Below, one piece after another: positions 7,980 to 20,863 of a stretch of DNA of 64,000 nucleotides (position 1 is its first letter; each line of letters opens with the position of its first letter). Both the position numbers and the translations under genes were made by a program. Below the pieces are notes generated by a model. That model saw only the letters and a program-made list of their open reading frames with translations. It was not told the origin of the DNA and searched no databases. This stretch comes from Mycobacterium sp. DL99 (lineage in GTDB: Bacteria > Actinomycetota > Actinomycetes > Mycobacteriales > Mycobacteriaceae), in the NCBI RefSeq assembly GCF_004762045.1, contig NZ_SJOM01000007.1, positions 934,108 to 998,107 on the forward strand, read 5' to 3'.

Positions 7980-8812
7980 CGCTGCAACCGGAACAGCGCG
8001 TTCACCGGGCCGTGGCCGTGCCCCAGCGGATATGCCGCGCGGATGCACTCGGTCACCCAGGCCTTGCCGAACTCCACAGCCTGGGGAACTGAATAACCAT
8101 GTGCCAGAGCGCAAGCCGTCGCAGCGGCGAGGGTATCGCCGGCGCCGTGGTCATTTCCGGTGTCGATCCGCGGCGCGGCGAACTCGTGGAACTCCGTGCC
8201 GTCGAACAGCAGATCCGGGCTGGCTGCCGACGAGCGTAGGTGCCCACCCTTGACCAGTGCCCACTGCGGACCCAGCGCGTGCAGGGCGCGCGCCGCGTCC
8301 CGTTGCGATGCCTGGTCGACGACCTCGACGCCCACCAGCAATCGCACCTCGTCGAGGTTCGGGGTGACCAGCGTGGCCAGCGGGAACAGCTCCGTTCGCA
8401 GCGCGTCCAGTGCACTGTGATGCAGCAGGGGATCACCGTGCATCGATGCGCACACCGGGTCGACGACCAACGGCACGGTTCCGGCTAGCCCCTCCATGCG
8501 CCAGGTCTCGGCGATCGTGGTGATGATCTCCGAGGAGGCCAACATCCCGGTCTTGGCGGCCTGGATGCCGATATCGGAGGTCACCGCCGAGATCTGATCG
8601 GAGACGATGTCGAGCGGGATCTCGTGGAAACCCTTGACACCGACCGAGTTCTGCACGGTCACCGCGGTGACCGCGACGCAGCCGTGCAGGCCGAGCATGG
8701 CGAAGGTCCGCATGTCGGCCTGGATCCCGGCACCACCGCCGGAATCGGACCCGGCGATGGTCATCACCCGCAGCGGGGTGTCACCCGCGGGCGTCAAGGG
8801 CAGGAAGTTCAC
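7976..8812 (-). CDS. thiD: Hydroxymethylpyrimidine/phosphomethylpyrimidine kinase ThiD
   Basis: The product is 278 aa. It phosphorylates HMP and HMP-P to HMP-PP in the pyrimidine branch of thiamine synthesis. The ribokinase-fold signatures are the N-terminal IAGSDSGGGAGIQAD and the C-terminal GAGDTLAAATACALA, which carries the catalytic aspartate, plus the VVDPVCAS segment. It lies 7 nt after thiC and overlaps the hydrolase gene by 4 nt, so it is part of the TPP-riboswitch operon. Confidence 0.96.
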   Translation of the reverse strand: MNFLPLTPAGDTPLRVMTIAGSDSGGGAGIQADMRTFAMLGLHGCVAVTAVTVQNSVGVKGFHEIPLDIVSDQISAVTSDIGIQAAKTGMLASSEIITTIAETWRMEGLAGTVPLVVDPVCASMHGDPLLHHSALDALRTELFPLATLVTPNLDEVRLLVGVEVVDQASQRDAARALHALGPQWALVKGGHLRSSAASPDLLFDGTEFHEFAAPRIDTGNDHGAGDTLAAATACALAHGYSVPQAVEFGKAWVTECIRAAYPLGHGHGPVNALFRLQR

Positions 8813-8819
8813 TTCGGCC

Positions 8820-10445
<1,626 letters not shown>

Positions 10446-10451
10446 TCATCT

Positions 10452-10537
10452 CCCTACGCCGGCATTACCCGGTCAGGTTCGTACGGTCGACGGGCCTACC
10501 CGTCCTCTCAGTGCGCTCGTGCGCACTCCCGCGTGTG
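10452..10537 (-). ncRNA. TPP riboswitch (THI element)
   Basis: Read on the minus strand, the leader shows the hallmark CUGAGAGG (complement of 10504-10511), a P3-type GUGCGC/GCGCAC stem just before it, and the distal ACCUGACCGGGUAAUGCCGGCGU core split across 10456-10480. ACGC and GCGU at the two ends can form P1. The element ends just before the thiC ribosome site (GGGAGA at about 10449-10454), so sequestration of the ribosome site on TPP binding is the likely mechanism. Confidence 0.95.
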
Positions 10538-10657
10538 GTTTGCAGGGCCCAACCTAGCGCAGACCGGGTGCCGCTTTCTACGTCTGGGCCGTGTTGAGCG
10601 TGGCGGCGCGACGCTGGGGTGGAAACCGGCGAGTCCACCAGGCTGGGCGCCTTCGGG

Positions 10658-10702
10658 TTGCCCCCGCTTGATTTGCATAGCTAATATATATGTTTTGAAC
10701 AT
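10658..10702 (+). promoter_or_regulatory. Promoter and inverted-repeat operator upstream of the MFS gene
   Basis: An AT-rich island stands out in GC-rich DNA. TTGCCC (10658-10663) and TAATAT (10682-10687) are 18 nt apart and could be -35 and -10 elements. Just downstream, ATGTT-TTG-AACAT (10690-10702) is a perfect 13-bp inverted repeat, placed to block initiation. The 305-bp gap between thiC and the MFS gene holds this and the TPP riboswitch; I see nothing else in it. Binding by a MarR- or TetR-type regulator is inference. Confidence 0.45.
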
Positions 10703-10747
10703 GTTGGGCCTCGCAGCCCCCTCGATTGCTACTAGAGCGAAGACGGA

Positions 10748-13464
<2,717 letters not shown>

Positions 13465-13483
13465 CCGACCTAGACTCGGGCGC

Positions 13484-14125
13484 GTGACCACCACGCAGCG
13501 CCGCGGATTCAACGACGCCATCACGCGATTCTGGAGCTTCGCCGCCCCGGCGTACGACCAGGGCTGCCTCCAGCGGTGGGTGTACCGGCCCGCTCAGGAC
13601 GAGGTGATCGCGCAACTGCAGCAGCACGGCGCCAGGGAGATCGCCGACATCGCCTGCGGTACCGGCATCCTGGCCGACCGCATCCAGCGAGAACTGCAAC
13701 CTGATGAGGTGTACGGCCTGGACATGTCCGACGGCATGCTCGCCCAGGCGCGCAGGCGTTCGGACCGCGTGCGGTGGAAGTCGGCCCCTGCCGAGGAGTT
13801 GCCCTTCCAAGACGGCTTCCTGGACGCGGTGGTGACGACATCGGCATTCCACTTCTTCGACCAGCCCGCCGCGCTCGCGGAGTTCTATCGCGTAATCGCA
13901 CCCGGCGGCATGGTGGCGGTGACGACGATGAGTCCCCGTCGGGAGTTCCTGCCGCTGCACGCGCTGTCGGCCGACCTGGGTGCGCCCGCCCACAGCCCCA
14001 CCGAGAAGGAGATGCGCGCGCTGTTCGAGGCGGCCGGATTCACCGTCGCCGAACAGCACCGGGTGCACCGGCCGGTGTGGACGCCGATCTCCGACGTCAT
14101 CACCGTGGGGGTCAAGCCGAGGTGA
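13484..14125 (+). CDS. Class I SAM-dependent methyltransferase
   Basis: The product is 213 aa from GTG (MTTTQRRGFND), 19 nt after the preceding stop. The SAM-binding motif I is IADIACGTGILAD (about residues 48-60), followed by the acidic loop YGLDMSDGML and PAEELPFQDGFLDAVV, which fits the Methyltransf_11 fold. The early motif RFWSFAAPAYDQG is typical of small ubiE-like methyltransferases. Its stop overlaps the next GTG start as GTGA, so it is coupled to the LOG-family gene. The methyl acceptor is unknown. Confidence 0.88.
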   Translation: MTTTQRRGFNDAITRFWSFAAPAYDQGCLQRWVYRPAQDEVIAQLQQHGAREIADIACGTGILADRIQRELQPDEVYGLDMSDGMLAQARRRSDRVRWKSAPAEELPFQDGFLDAVVTTSAFHFFDQPAALAEFYRVIAPGGMVAVTTMSPRREFLPLHALSADLGAPAHSPTEKEMRALFEAAGFTVAEQHRVHRPVWTPISDVITVGVKPR

Positions 14126-14859
14126 GCGAGAACGACGACACCCAGTTCCAAATTCGTGGTTCGGTGCAACTGCGTCGTGACCGCTGTGCCACCTCGACCG
14201 CCGACCAGCGCCTGCTGGACCGGCACGGCCACACCGATTGGGTGCACACCGATCCGTGGCGAGTGATGCGCATCCAGGGCGAGTTCGTCGAGGGTTTTGA
14301 CGCCCTCGCCGAGATGCCGAGGGCTGTCACAGTTTTCGGATCGGCGCGGACGGAACCGCATTCGCCGGAGTACCGGTTGGGCGAGGAACTGGGCATCGCG
14401 CTGGTGGAAGCGGGCTACGCGGTGATCACCGGGGGCGGTCCGGGCTCGATGGAGGCGGTCAACCGCGGCGCCAGCGAGTCCGGCGGCTACTCCGTCGGAC
14501 TCGGTATCGAACTGCCCTTCGAGCAGCGCCTCAACCACTGGGTCGACCTCGGCATCAACTTCCGCTATTTCTTCGTCCGCAAGACCATGTTCGTCAAATA
14601 CGCGCAGGCGTTCGTGTGCCTGCCGGGCGGATTCGGCACCCTCGACGAACTGTTCGAGGCGCTGACGCTGGTGCAGACCCGCAAGGTGACCGAGTTTCCG
14701 ATCATCCTGCTGGGCGTCGACTACTGGTCGGGCCTGATCGACTGGATCCGCAACACGGTTCTGCGCGAGGGAAAGATCTCCGAACCCGACTTGGCCCTGC
14801 TCCATTGCACCGACAGTGTGGCCGAAGCCGTCGAACTCATCGCCGCGTCGGCGCGATAG
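14122..14859 (+). CDS. LOG-family protein (TIGR00730), possible cytokinin-type phosphoribohydrolase
   Basis: The product is 245 aa from GTG. The LOG signature PGGFGTLDELFEAL and the upstream ITGGGPGSMEAVNRGA are both intact. LOG enzymes cleave ribose-5-phosphate from N6-modified AMP; a mycobacterial member of this family is known (Rv1205). The first 60 residues form an extension ahead of the Rossmann core, which begins near VTVFGSART. It is coupled to the methyltransferase by a 4-nt overlap and overlaps the convergent adenylating-enzyme gene by 23 bp. Confidence 0.9.
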   Translation: MSENDDTQFQIRGSVQLRRDRCATSTADQRLLDRHGHTDWVHTDPWRVMRIQGEFVEGFDALAEMPRAVTVFGSARTEPHSPEYRLGEELGIALVEAGYAVITGGGPGSMEAVNRGASESGGYSVGLGIELPFEQRLNHWVDLGINFRYFFVRKTMFVKYAQAFVCLPGGFGTLDELFEALTLVQTRKVTEFPIILLGVDYWSGLIDWIRNTVLREGKISEPDLALLHCTDSVAEAVELIAASAR

Positions 14860-16153
14860 CCGAAGAGTAGCGACGCGGCTTGCCGGGCCCCAACTCGGCC
14901 AGCGTCGTCACCCGGGTGACCTCGACGGGGCGTCCCAACAGCAGGGCCAGCGACTCGGTGACCCGCTGCCGGTCACCGGACGCGATCACCGCCGCGACGC
15001 GGCCCTCCGCGTCCTGGTCGACGCTCCACCCGCGGGCCCCGGCGGCCTGCAACTGCTGGGTGAGATCGACGCAGGGCACCGCATCGCCCGTCGCCGACAC
15101 GAAAACCGTTGCCTCTCTGCCTTCCAGATCGGTCAGCGCCCGACGGCCATGATGGGTGACGAGCCGCGCGTAGTCGCCGGTGCGGTAGCGGACCAGTGGC
15201 AGAAACTGGTTCTCCCCGCATGTCACCACGACCTCGCCCGCCAAGACCTCGACATGCACGCGCCGTTCGGCCACCACGAACGGCCCGCCGTCATCGCTGA
15301 CCGCGATGGGCCGGGTCTCGTGCAAGCCGTAGACGTCCAGGACCGGGCAGTCGTAGGCCGCCTCAAGTGCCCGGCGCAGCGGGAGGGTCAGGGTCATCGC
15401 CCCGGAGATCAGCGCCAATGGCCGCAATGTGGCCGCGAGCGCAGGCTCCAGCAGCACCTCCAGTGAGGTGGGCGTCCCGCTGATCACCTGCGGATCGGTG
15501 TGCCGCAGATACGCATCCCGCTGCATCCCGCCGCCTGCCCACGCGGCGGGATGCAGGTTCAGCCGCGCCATCAGGGCCTCACCGAAGCCCGGGATCACCG
15601 ACGCATAGGTGAACGCCTGCCGCTGAAACACCGTCTGTGCCAATGCCACCCGATGCTCCACGGGTTCCCAGTCCGCGCCCACCAGCCCTCGTAGCCAGTG
15701 GAAACCGCGAGCGAGCTCGTCCGGGTCGTCCGGCATGACCAGGGCGGCGCCGGTGCTGCCCGAACTCGTGCCGTGCAACATCCGGCTCAGGTCGGCGCCG
15801 GGCGGGACGAACGCCGCGATGTCATCGACGAGGTCTTCGCGGCCGATCAACGGGAAGTCGGCGAGGGTGTCCAGCGGGCCCGTCCGGTGACGGTAGGCCG
15901 GCAGGGTGCGGGCCAGCGCGAGATGCCGTGGCAGCCAATCATCAAGGGGCAGTTGCCGCGTGGCGGCCTGCTGTTGGGCGGGGGAGAGCCGGTGCCCCAC
16001 CCGGTGACACCAGGCCGGCGCGAGACGATGCTGCTCGAGACCGGCCAGCCGCACCCGCCCGGCCGCCGACAGGCCCGGCCAGCGCTGTTCGTCAGTCAGC
16101 GCCACCTGGCCGAACGGAACGTAGTCGTCGAGCCGCAGCGGATCGTCACTCAC
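14837..16153 (-). CDS. PaaK/LuxE-like adenylate-forming enzyme, last gene of the AAA+/vWA operon
   Basis: The product is 438 aa from GTG (MSDDPLRLDD), whose start overlaps the preceding stop by 8 nt. An adenylation P-loop GTSSGSTG lies at residues 128-135, followed by a YGLHETRP (A5-type) motif and YRTGDYARL with the ribose-binding aspartate. This resembles phenylacetate-CoA ligase, coenzyme F390 synthetase and LuxE relatives, which activate a carboxylate or phosphate with ATP. The N-terminal 100 residues are unlike standard PaaK. The substrate is unknown, and its presence in a MoxR/vWA operon is unusual. Confidence 0.8.
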   Translation of the reverse strand: MSDDPLRLDDYVPFGQVALTDEQRWPGLSAAGRVRLAGLEQHRLAPAWCHRVGHRLSPAQQQAATRQLPLDDWLPRHLALARTLPAYRHRTGPLDTLADFPLIGREDLVDDIAAFVPPGADLSRMLHGTSSGSTGAALVMPDDPDELARGFHWLRGLVGADWEPVEHRVALAQTVFQRQAFTYASVIPGFGEALMARLNLHPAAWAGGGMQRDAYLRHTDPQVISGTPTSLEVLLEPALAATLRPLALISGAMTLTLPLRRALEAAYDCPVLDVYGLHETRPIAVSDDGGPFVVAERRVHVEVLAGEVVVTCGENQFLPLVRYRTGDYARLVTHHGRRALTDLEGREATVFVSATGDAVPCVDLTQQLQAAGARGWSVDQDAEGRVAAVIASGDRQRVTESLALLLGRPVEVTRVTTLAELGPGKPRRYSSAIAPTRR

Positions 16154-16784
16154 TGTTGTACCGTGCCGCAGCTTCTTTGGCCTTGGCGTCAGCCAGGCGG
16201 CGTTGCACCGCCATTCGATGTCCGTGATCGGCCAGCGCCTGAGCCAGCGCACCTTCGCGGCGCACCGAATCACGCATCTCGAACAGTGAGCGGGCCTGTG
16301 CCGCGTCCTCGCCGTGCGGCAGCAGGCCGTCCCAGAGCAGGAACGTCCGCACCGCTTCGTCCCGGCGTTCCGCATCGCTGAGCCAGCGGCCGGGGTCCAC
16401 CAGGGGCGCCACCCGAAATGCCAACGCCAACAAGGCGGTCGTAGCCCTCCGTTCATCGAGTGGCGTGCTGAACGGGCCGGTGAGATCCGTACTGGCGAAC
16501 AACCACAATCCGATGGCAGCGCCGCGCCGGGAGGCCGGCGACCCCCGTTCGGCGATGCGTTGAGCGGCGGCTGCGCAGCCGGTGTGGTTGAACACGTCGC
16601 AGGCGAGTGCCACCACGTCGACGGTATCGGCGAGAAACGGTTGGGGTGTGCTCGCCAGCCGTGCGGCGACCTCATCCACCGTCGGGCCGGGCCGCAGGCT
16701 CGACCACACCGCCTGCTCGTCCAATCCCTCGGCGAACCAGTCCGCCAGTTCTCTGCCGGATTCCCGACTTGCTTCATCGGCCAT
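16146..16784 (-). CDS. Unrecognised alpha-helical protein in the AAA+/vWA operon
   Basis: The product is 212 aa from MADEASRESG, chosen because it overlaps the vWA gene stop by 11 nt; a longer frame upstream is an arginine/proline-rich shadow. The sequence is helical, rich in Ala, Leu, Arg and Asp, and ends in a long charged helix (RLADAKAKEAAARYNSE). No motif or membrane segment is seen and I do not recognise a family. It may be an adaptor or substrate-binding subunit for the neighbouring AAA+ and vWA proteins; that is inference from position. Confidence 0.7.
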   Translation of the reverse strand: MADEASRESGRELADWFAEGLDEQAVWSSLRPGPTVDEVAARLASTPQPFLADTVDVVALACDVFNHTGCAAAAQRIAERGSPASRRGAAIGLWLFASTDLTGPFSTPLDERRATTALLALAFRVAPLVDPGRWLSDAERRDEAVRTFLLWDGLLPHGEDAAQARSLFEMRDSVRREGALAQALADHGHRMAVQRRLADAKAKEAAARYNSE

Positions 16785-18639
16785 GCGACACCTCCCGCCG
16801 ATACCCGGCGATGTGCGCGGCCAGCCGCGCGCAGACCGCCGGCGCGTCGGACATGTTGTCCAGATAGTCCACCGAGTAGCCGGCCTCGGCGGCCGGGCCG
16901 GCCACCGAACGCCGCCGGTCCTGGACCAGCAGGGTGGCGGTATCGAGTTGGCGCCGCACCGCGGCGGCAACCCAGGCGTGCTCTTCCTGGCCGGCGCCGA
17001 ACAGCGACCTCAAGCCGTCGTCGGACAACACCACCAGGTGGCGCTGCTCATCGCGGGCATCGTCACCGGGCGGATACCGGTGCGCCAGCAGATCGAGGGG
17101 AAACACCGTGCTGCCGCCGAAGAACGTCGTCAGCTGGCGCATGATCTCCAACCGATCGCGGGTGTACACGCTGTCGCCGGCGACCTGGCCGCGGCCCGAC
17201 CATGACGTGACCCGAACCCGCCCACCGCCTTTGAGCACCGACAGCACGAGAATCATGCCGGCCAGCACGGCCGGGGATCCCCGCTCTGGGCGCGGCATCG
17301 AACCGGACGAGTCGATGTAGAGATCCAGTGTCACCGCTTCGGTGGTGGCGACCGGATCGTCGGGCAGGTACGTGCGGCGCCGCGTCGTCACCCCGGGAAC
17401 CACCACGGGGTTGGCGGCAAGGGTTGCCGGCCAGTCGAGTTCGGCGATGTCGTCGCCGAGCTCCCACGTCTCCAACGGTCCAGGGATCCCCTGGTCGGCG
17501 ACGCCTCGGCCGGACTGCCGAAGCGATTGGACCCAGGGCCGGGCCTGCGCCTCGTACCAGGAGAGCATCACGGCGTTCGGATCGGATCCGGCGAAGAGGG
17601 CCAATGTCTGTGCGACGCCGTACTGTTGGCCCGGCGGCGCGTCCTGCGACGGTGCACCGATGGCGGCCGCTGCGGGGTGCACCGGGGTCTCGTCGAGCCG
17701 CGGATCGGCCAGCACCTGCGCGAGTTCGGCTGCGGTGGCCGGCGGCCCACCCTGTTCGGCGCATCCACCGCCGGGCAGGCCGGCGCCGTCGGAGACCATG
17801 GATTCCAGCACCAGGTAGGGCACCAGCACCATGCCGAAGGTCAGAGCCCCACCCACTGGGTCCGCCCCGAAGGTGCGGACCGCCTGCGCCACGTACTCGG
17901 CGTCGGCGACGGGTTGCACCGGCTGGCTCAGCAGCAGTTCGTCCTGGATGGCGCGTACCCGCAGCGCCGCGGCCCGGTGGATGCGTTCCTTCTCCTGCAG
18001 ATCCTCGCGGACCATCGATACGTCGAGTGTGGCGGGGTCGATGTGCTGGCGGGCCCGGGCCTCCTCCCGCACCGATTCGGGAACCGCAGGAGGGTCATTG
18101 GGGCACAACGTGTTCGACGGCAGTGACCACAACAATTCGTAGGCCCGCATGAGTACCCACCAGGCCGCGTTCGACACCGGCTCCCGCGCGGTCAGTGTGC
18201 GCCACAACGCGATCATGTCCGGTTCGGCACCAGGGTGCCGGCGGCGCTGCATCCGGACCACCCGGTCGTTGATGAGTAGATCCGACCACAGATTGGACAG
18301 CCGCTGGGCCGTGCTGGTGACGGGAATGGCCCGGCGCGGATCGCTCGCCACAATCGCGCGGGCCATCTGTTGCATCAGCTTGAACGACACGATGCGGGTG
18401 CTCGGGGACAACACGTGATGACCGATCTCGTGAGCGAAGACGCTCACCAGGTGGTGCTGCGCGCCCTGACGAGTCAACTCGTCGAGGTCGATCGAGATCG
18501 ACGGTGGGAAGGAGAACCAGGCGAACGTACCGGTTGCGCTGTCCTGCACCATATCCGGCGGATGCAGTTGCACGCCCCACAACTCAAGGGCGGCCCCCCA
18601 GGCGACCAGCTCGGTGTCGGTCGGTGCCCGTCCGGTCAT
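16774..18639 (-). CDS. Metallopeptidase-like/vWA fusion protein (DUF2201-like)
   Basis: The product is 621 aa from MTGRAPTDTE, whose ATG overlaps the previous stop as ATGA. The N-terminal zinc-site motif HEIGHH (residues 70-75) with a downstream NLWSDLLIN (about 116-124, likely third ligand) matches the DUF2201-type putative metallopeptidase. The C-terminal half carries a vWA domain with the MIDAS motif DSSGS (443-447). A central linker near residues 285-400 is poorly conserved-looking. MoxR ATPases commonly pair with vWA proteins to remodel targets; a protease-vWA fusion suggests metal-dependent processing of a client. Confidence 0.85.
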   Translation of the reverse strand: MTGRAPTDTELVAWGAALELWGVQLHPPDMVQDSATGTFAWFSFPPSISIDLDELTRQGAQHHLVSVFAHEIGHHVLSPSTRIVSFKLMQQMARAIVASDPRRAIPVTSTAQRLSNLWSDLLINDRVVRMQRRRHPGAEPDMIALWRTLTAREPVSNAAWWVLMRAYELLWSLPSNTLCPNDPPAVPESVREEARARQHIDPATLDVSMVREDLQEKERIHRAAALRVRAIQDELLLSQPVQPVADAEYVAQAVRTFGADPVGGALTFGMVLVPYLVLESMVSDGAGLPGGGCAEQGGPPATAAELAQVLADPRLDETPVHPAAAAIGAPSQDAPPGQQYGVAQTLALFAGSDPNAVMLSWYEAQARPWVQSLRQSGRGVADQGIPGPLETWELGDDIAELDWPATLAANPVVVPGVTTRRRTYLPDDPVATTEAVTLDLYIDSSGSMPRPERGSPAVLAGMILVLSVLKGGGRVRVTSWSGRGQVAGDSVYTRDRLEIMRQLTTFFGGSTVFPLDLLAHRYPPGDDARDEQRHLVVLSDDGLRSLFGAGQEEHAWVAAAVRRQLDTATLLVQDRRRSVAGPAAEAGYSVDYLDNMSDAPAVCARLAAHIAGYRREVSHGR

Positions 18640-19253
18640 GCCGGCCAGATCTCGGCCAGATAGGAAGTCGGGCGCACCACCAGCTGCGCCGTGCGTGATC
18701 CGTCGGCCGAGGGACCGTCGACCGGTGCGGAGGACAGTACGTGGCCGAATACGTCGGCGTCGATCTGCCAGCGCTGCACGCCGACGTCCACCGTCCAACG
18801 GCCCGGTCCACGCGGCGCGGGAGCGGTGGGCGGATGATCCCACCTGCCGCCGAGCCCGGTGAAACCGCCGATCCGCGCGATCAATTGGCCCGGTCCGCGC
18901 AGCGGCCAGTAGAAGCGGTCGACCGCTTGCCCTTCGGCAAAGGGGACGACCGCGTCGACCGGCAGACCCAGCACCGACGCCGCGAGATCGGTTCCCAACA
19001 GCTCCAATCGGGACAATGCGTCGGCGCGGATCCCCAGCACCCCGGCCCGCCAGGCAGCCACCGCGGCGACGTTGAACATCGCCTCCGGCACCGCGGAGAT
19101 GCCGCTCAGTGCACGGCGGTACCGGCGTGGATCCCCGCCGAAGCGGGCCACATTGTCGGCCGACAGGGCCAGATCGAGACCGGCCATCACCGGAAGGTCG
19201 GTATCCGCCGCGGGTAGGTCGAGGTTGACCTGGTGATACACCCGGGCAATCAC
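18636..19253 (-). CDS. Unrecognised protein between the MoxR and vWA genes
   Basis: The product is 205 aa from MIARVYHQVN. It overlaps both neighbours by 4 nt (ATGA at each end), so it is tightly coupled. The N-terminal half is helical with an AVAAWRAGVLGIR stretch, and the C-terminal half is rich in Gly, Pro and Trp, suggesting beta structure. No catalytic motif, signal peptide or membrane segment is visible and no family is recognised. Its fixed place between ATPase and vWA genes suggests a structural subunit or adaptor. Confidence 0.7.
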   Translation of the reverse strand: MIARVYHQVNLDLPAADTDLPVMAGLDLALSADNVARFGGDPRRYRRALSGISAVPEAMFNVAAVAAWRAGVLGIRADALSRLELLGTDLAASVLGLPVDAVVPFAEGQAVDRFYWPLRGPGQLIARIGGFTGLGGRWDHPPTAPAPRGPGRWTVDVGVQRWQIDADVFGHVLSSAPVDGPSADGSRTAQLVVRPTSYLAEIWPA

Positions 19254-20818
19254 CGGCCTCTCTCCAGCCAGTGCAGATAGTTCGAATACCGTTGGTAGAG
19301 ATACTTCAACGCGACCAGATCATCGAAATCCCGGCCGTAGATCTTGCCGACGGCGGAGACCGCCGAGATCCGGGCCTCGATCGTGGTGAGGCGCCGCGAC
19401 ACCTCGAGTGTCTCCAAGCCGTCGAGCCCGCGGCCGAACTCGGCGAGCAGCTCGGCCACCGGGTCCTCGCCCTCGCGTGCCAGCGCGACGAACTGGCGGC
19501 ACGAGGTGTCGAACAGGTCGGTCAGCCAACTTGCCGGGTCTGACGCCAGTTCCCGGTCCGCGCCGGTGTCGAACCGAGGATGGGCGGTGTTCGGTAACAG
19601 CTTGCCGCGCAAGGCGAACGGCACCATGGCCCGCACATCCTCGAGCGTGACGGAAGCGTTGCCGCGGAACCAGGCCAGCGCCTTGGCGTAGAGCACCAGG
19701 TTCTGCAGTGAGCGCACCGACACCCCGTTGACGGTCTGTGCGCCGAGGTCCACCTGCAGATCGGCGCCGGAGTTGGCGTCGATGATCTGTTCGACCTCGA
19801 TGCCGGCGGTGGCCACCACATCCTTGGTCCGGTACTCGAAGCGCCGGCCGCCATGCTGGACGAACTCGAAATGGCTGACGAAGAACTCCAATTGGCGGCG
19901 CACATCGGTGGGCACCGGGATGGCACGGATCTTCTCGACCATCGCTGCCTGCTCGGCCGTGGCGAACACCAACTCGGCGGGCACGTTGTCCTCCGGGCGG
20001 TCACCGGCCTCCACCCGGCTCACCAGCTCGTCGAGGAACCGGCTGTTGAACCCGAACGCCTGCACTGTCACGTCGATCCGATCGCGCAGGGCCTGGATCA
20101 CCGGGAAGGTGCCACCGCCGCCGTCGTCGTTGGCGGTGAAAAACCAGCTCTGCACACCGTGTTCGGGTGTGGTCAGGTGCATCTGGTCATGGCTTTCGAC
20201 GTATCCCTCGGCGACCATGGTCAGCAGCGCGGACTGGGTCTTGGTCGGAATCCGGTTGTATTCGTCGACGATCTTGACCGGCGCGGTCAGCCAGCTCTTC
20301 CAGGCGATGGTGATCTCGGCCAGGCTCCCGGCCTGCACCAGATCGCGTGGCAGCGGAATCCCGACCAGGTCACCCACGGTCAACTGCGGCTGGCCCTGCT
20401 GGACGTGGCGGCGCACATCGGCGGGCGCCGCCCCCGCGAGAACCCCCATCAGCACCGCCAGGGTGGTCTTGCCGCGGCCCGGACCGCCGATCAGCAGGCA
20501 CCTTCCGCCCACAGCGAAAGTCAGCAGCGGGACAAGAACATTGGAGGAATAGGCGGGTTGTTTCGGCAGGCTCAGGGAAGCGCCCGCATCACCGAGCGGA
20601 TAGTTGACCGTGGTGTCCGAGCCGAATTCGACGTCGTAGAACGGGGAGATGACGGCCTTGTTGATCAGCCAGAAGTAGGCGCGGCGCAGCTTCTCGTCGA
20701 GAGTGACCGCAGGAGCGGCGGGCGGGGTGAACAGGTCTGCGGCAGTGAGGCCGGCGGCCGGCGCGTGGTCCACGGGCAACGTCGGCGATTTGGATACCGC
20801 GCTCCACCTAGTCGTCAT
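19250..20818 (-). CDS. MoxR-like AAA+ ATPase, first gene of the operon
   Basis: The product is 522 aa. Walker A is GGPGRGKTT (residues 111-119) and Walker B is VKIVDEYNR (181-189); the sensor-1-like segment WFFTANDDGGGG follows. The spacing and ASP/DEYN motif place it among the MoxR-type AAA+ ATPases, which act with vWA proteins in chaperone-like assembly or activation. It is longer than a typical MoxR (about 330 aa), with an extra C-terminal helical region of about 170 residues. It begins a five-gene unit with overlaps of 4, 4, 11 and 8 nt. Confidence 0.88.
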   Translation of the reverse strand: MTTRWSAVSKSPTLPVDHAPAAGLTAADLFTPPAAPAVTLDEKLRRAYFWLINKAVISPFYDVEFGSDTTVNYPLGDAGASLSLPKQPAYSSNVLVPLLTFAVGGRCLLIGGPGRGKTTLAVLMGVLAGAAPADVRRHVQQGQPQLTVGDLVGIPLPRDLVQAGSLAEITIAWKSWLTAPVKIVDEYNRIPTKTQSALLTMVAEGYVESHDQMHLTTPEHGVQSWFFTANDDGGGGTFPVIQALRDRIDVTVQAFGFNSRFLDELVSRVEAGDRPEDNVPAELVFATAEQAAMVEKIRAIPVPTDVRRQLEFFVSHFEFVQHGGRRFEYRTKDVVATAGIEVEQIIDANSGADLQVDLGAQTVNGVSVRSLQNLVLYAKALAWFRGNASVTLEDVRAMVPFALRGKLLPNTAHPRFDTGADRELASDPASWLTDLFDTSCRQFVALAREGEDPVAELLAEFGRGLDGLETLEVSRRLTTIEARISAVSAVGKIYGRDFDDLVALKYLYQRYSNYLHWLERGR

Positions 20819-20863
20819 CTGGCCCCTCCCCGTCGCGCCAATGCTAACCGCCCCGGCGGCTGC

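Noticed and set aside
15500..15560. A hairpin-like GCGGCGGGATGCA inverted sequence inside the adenylating-enzyme gene
   Set aside because: It lies within clear coding sequence, and codon use explains the local symmetry.
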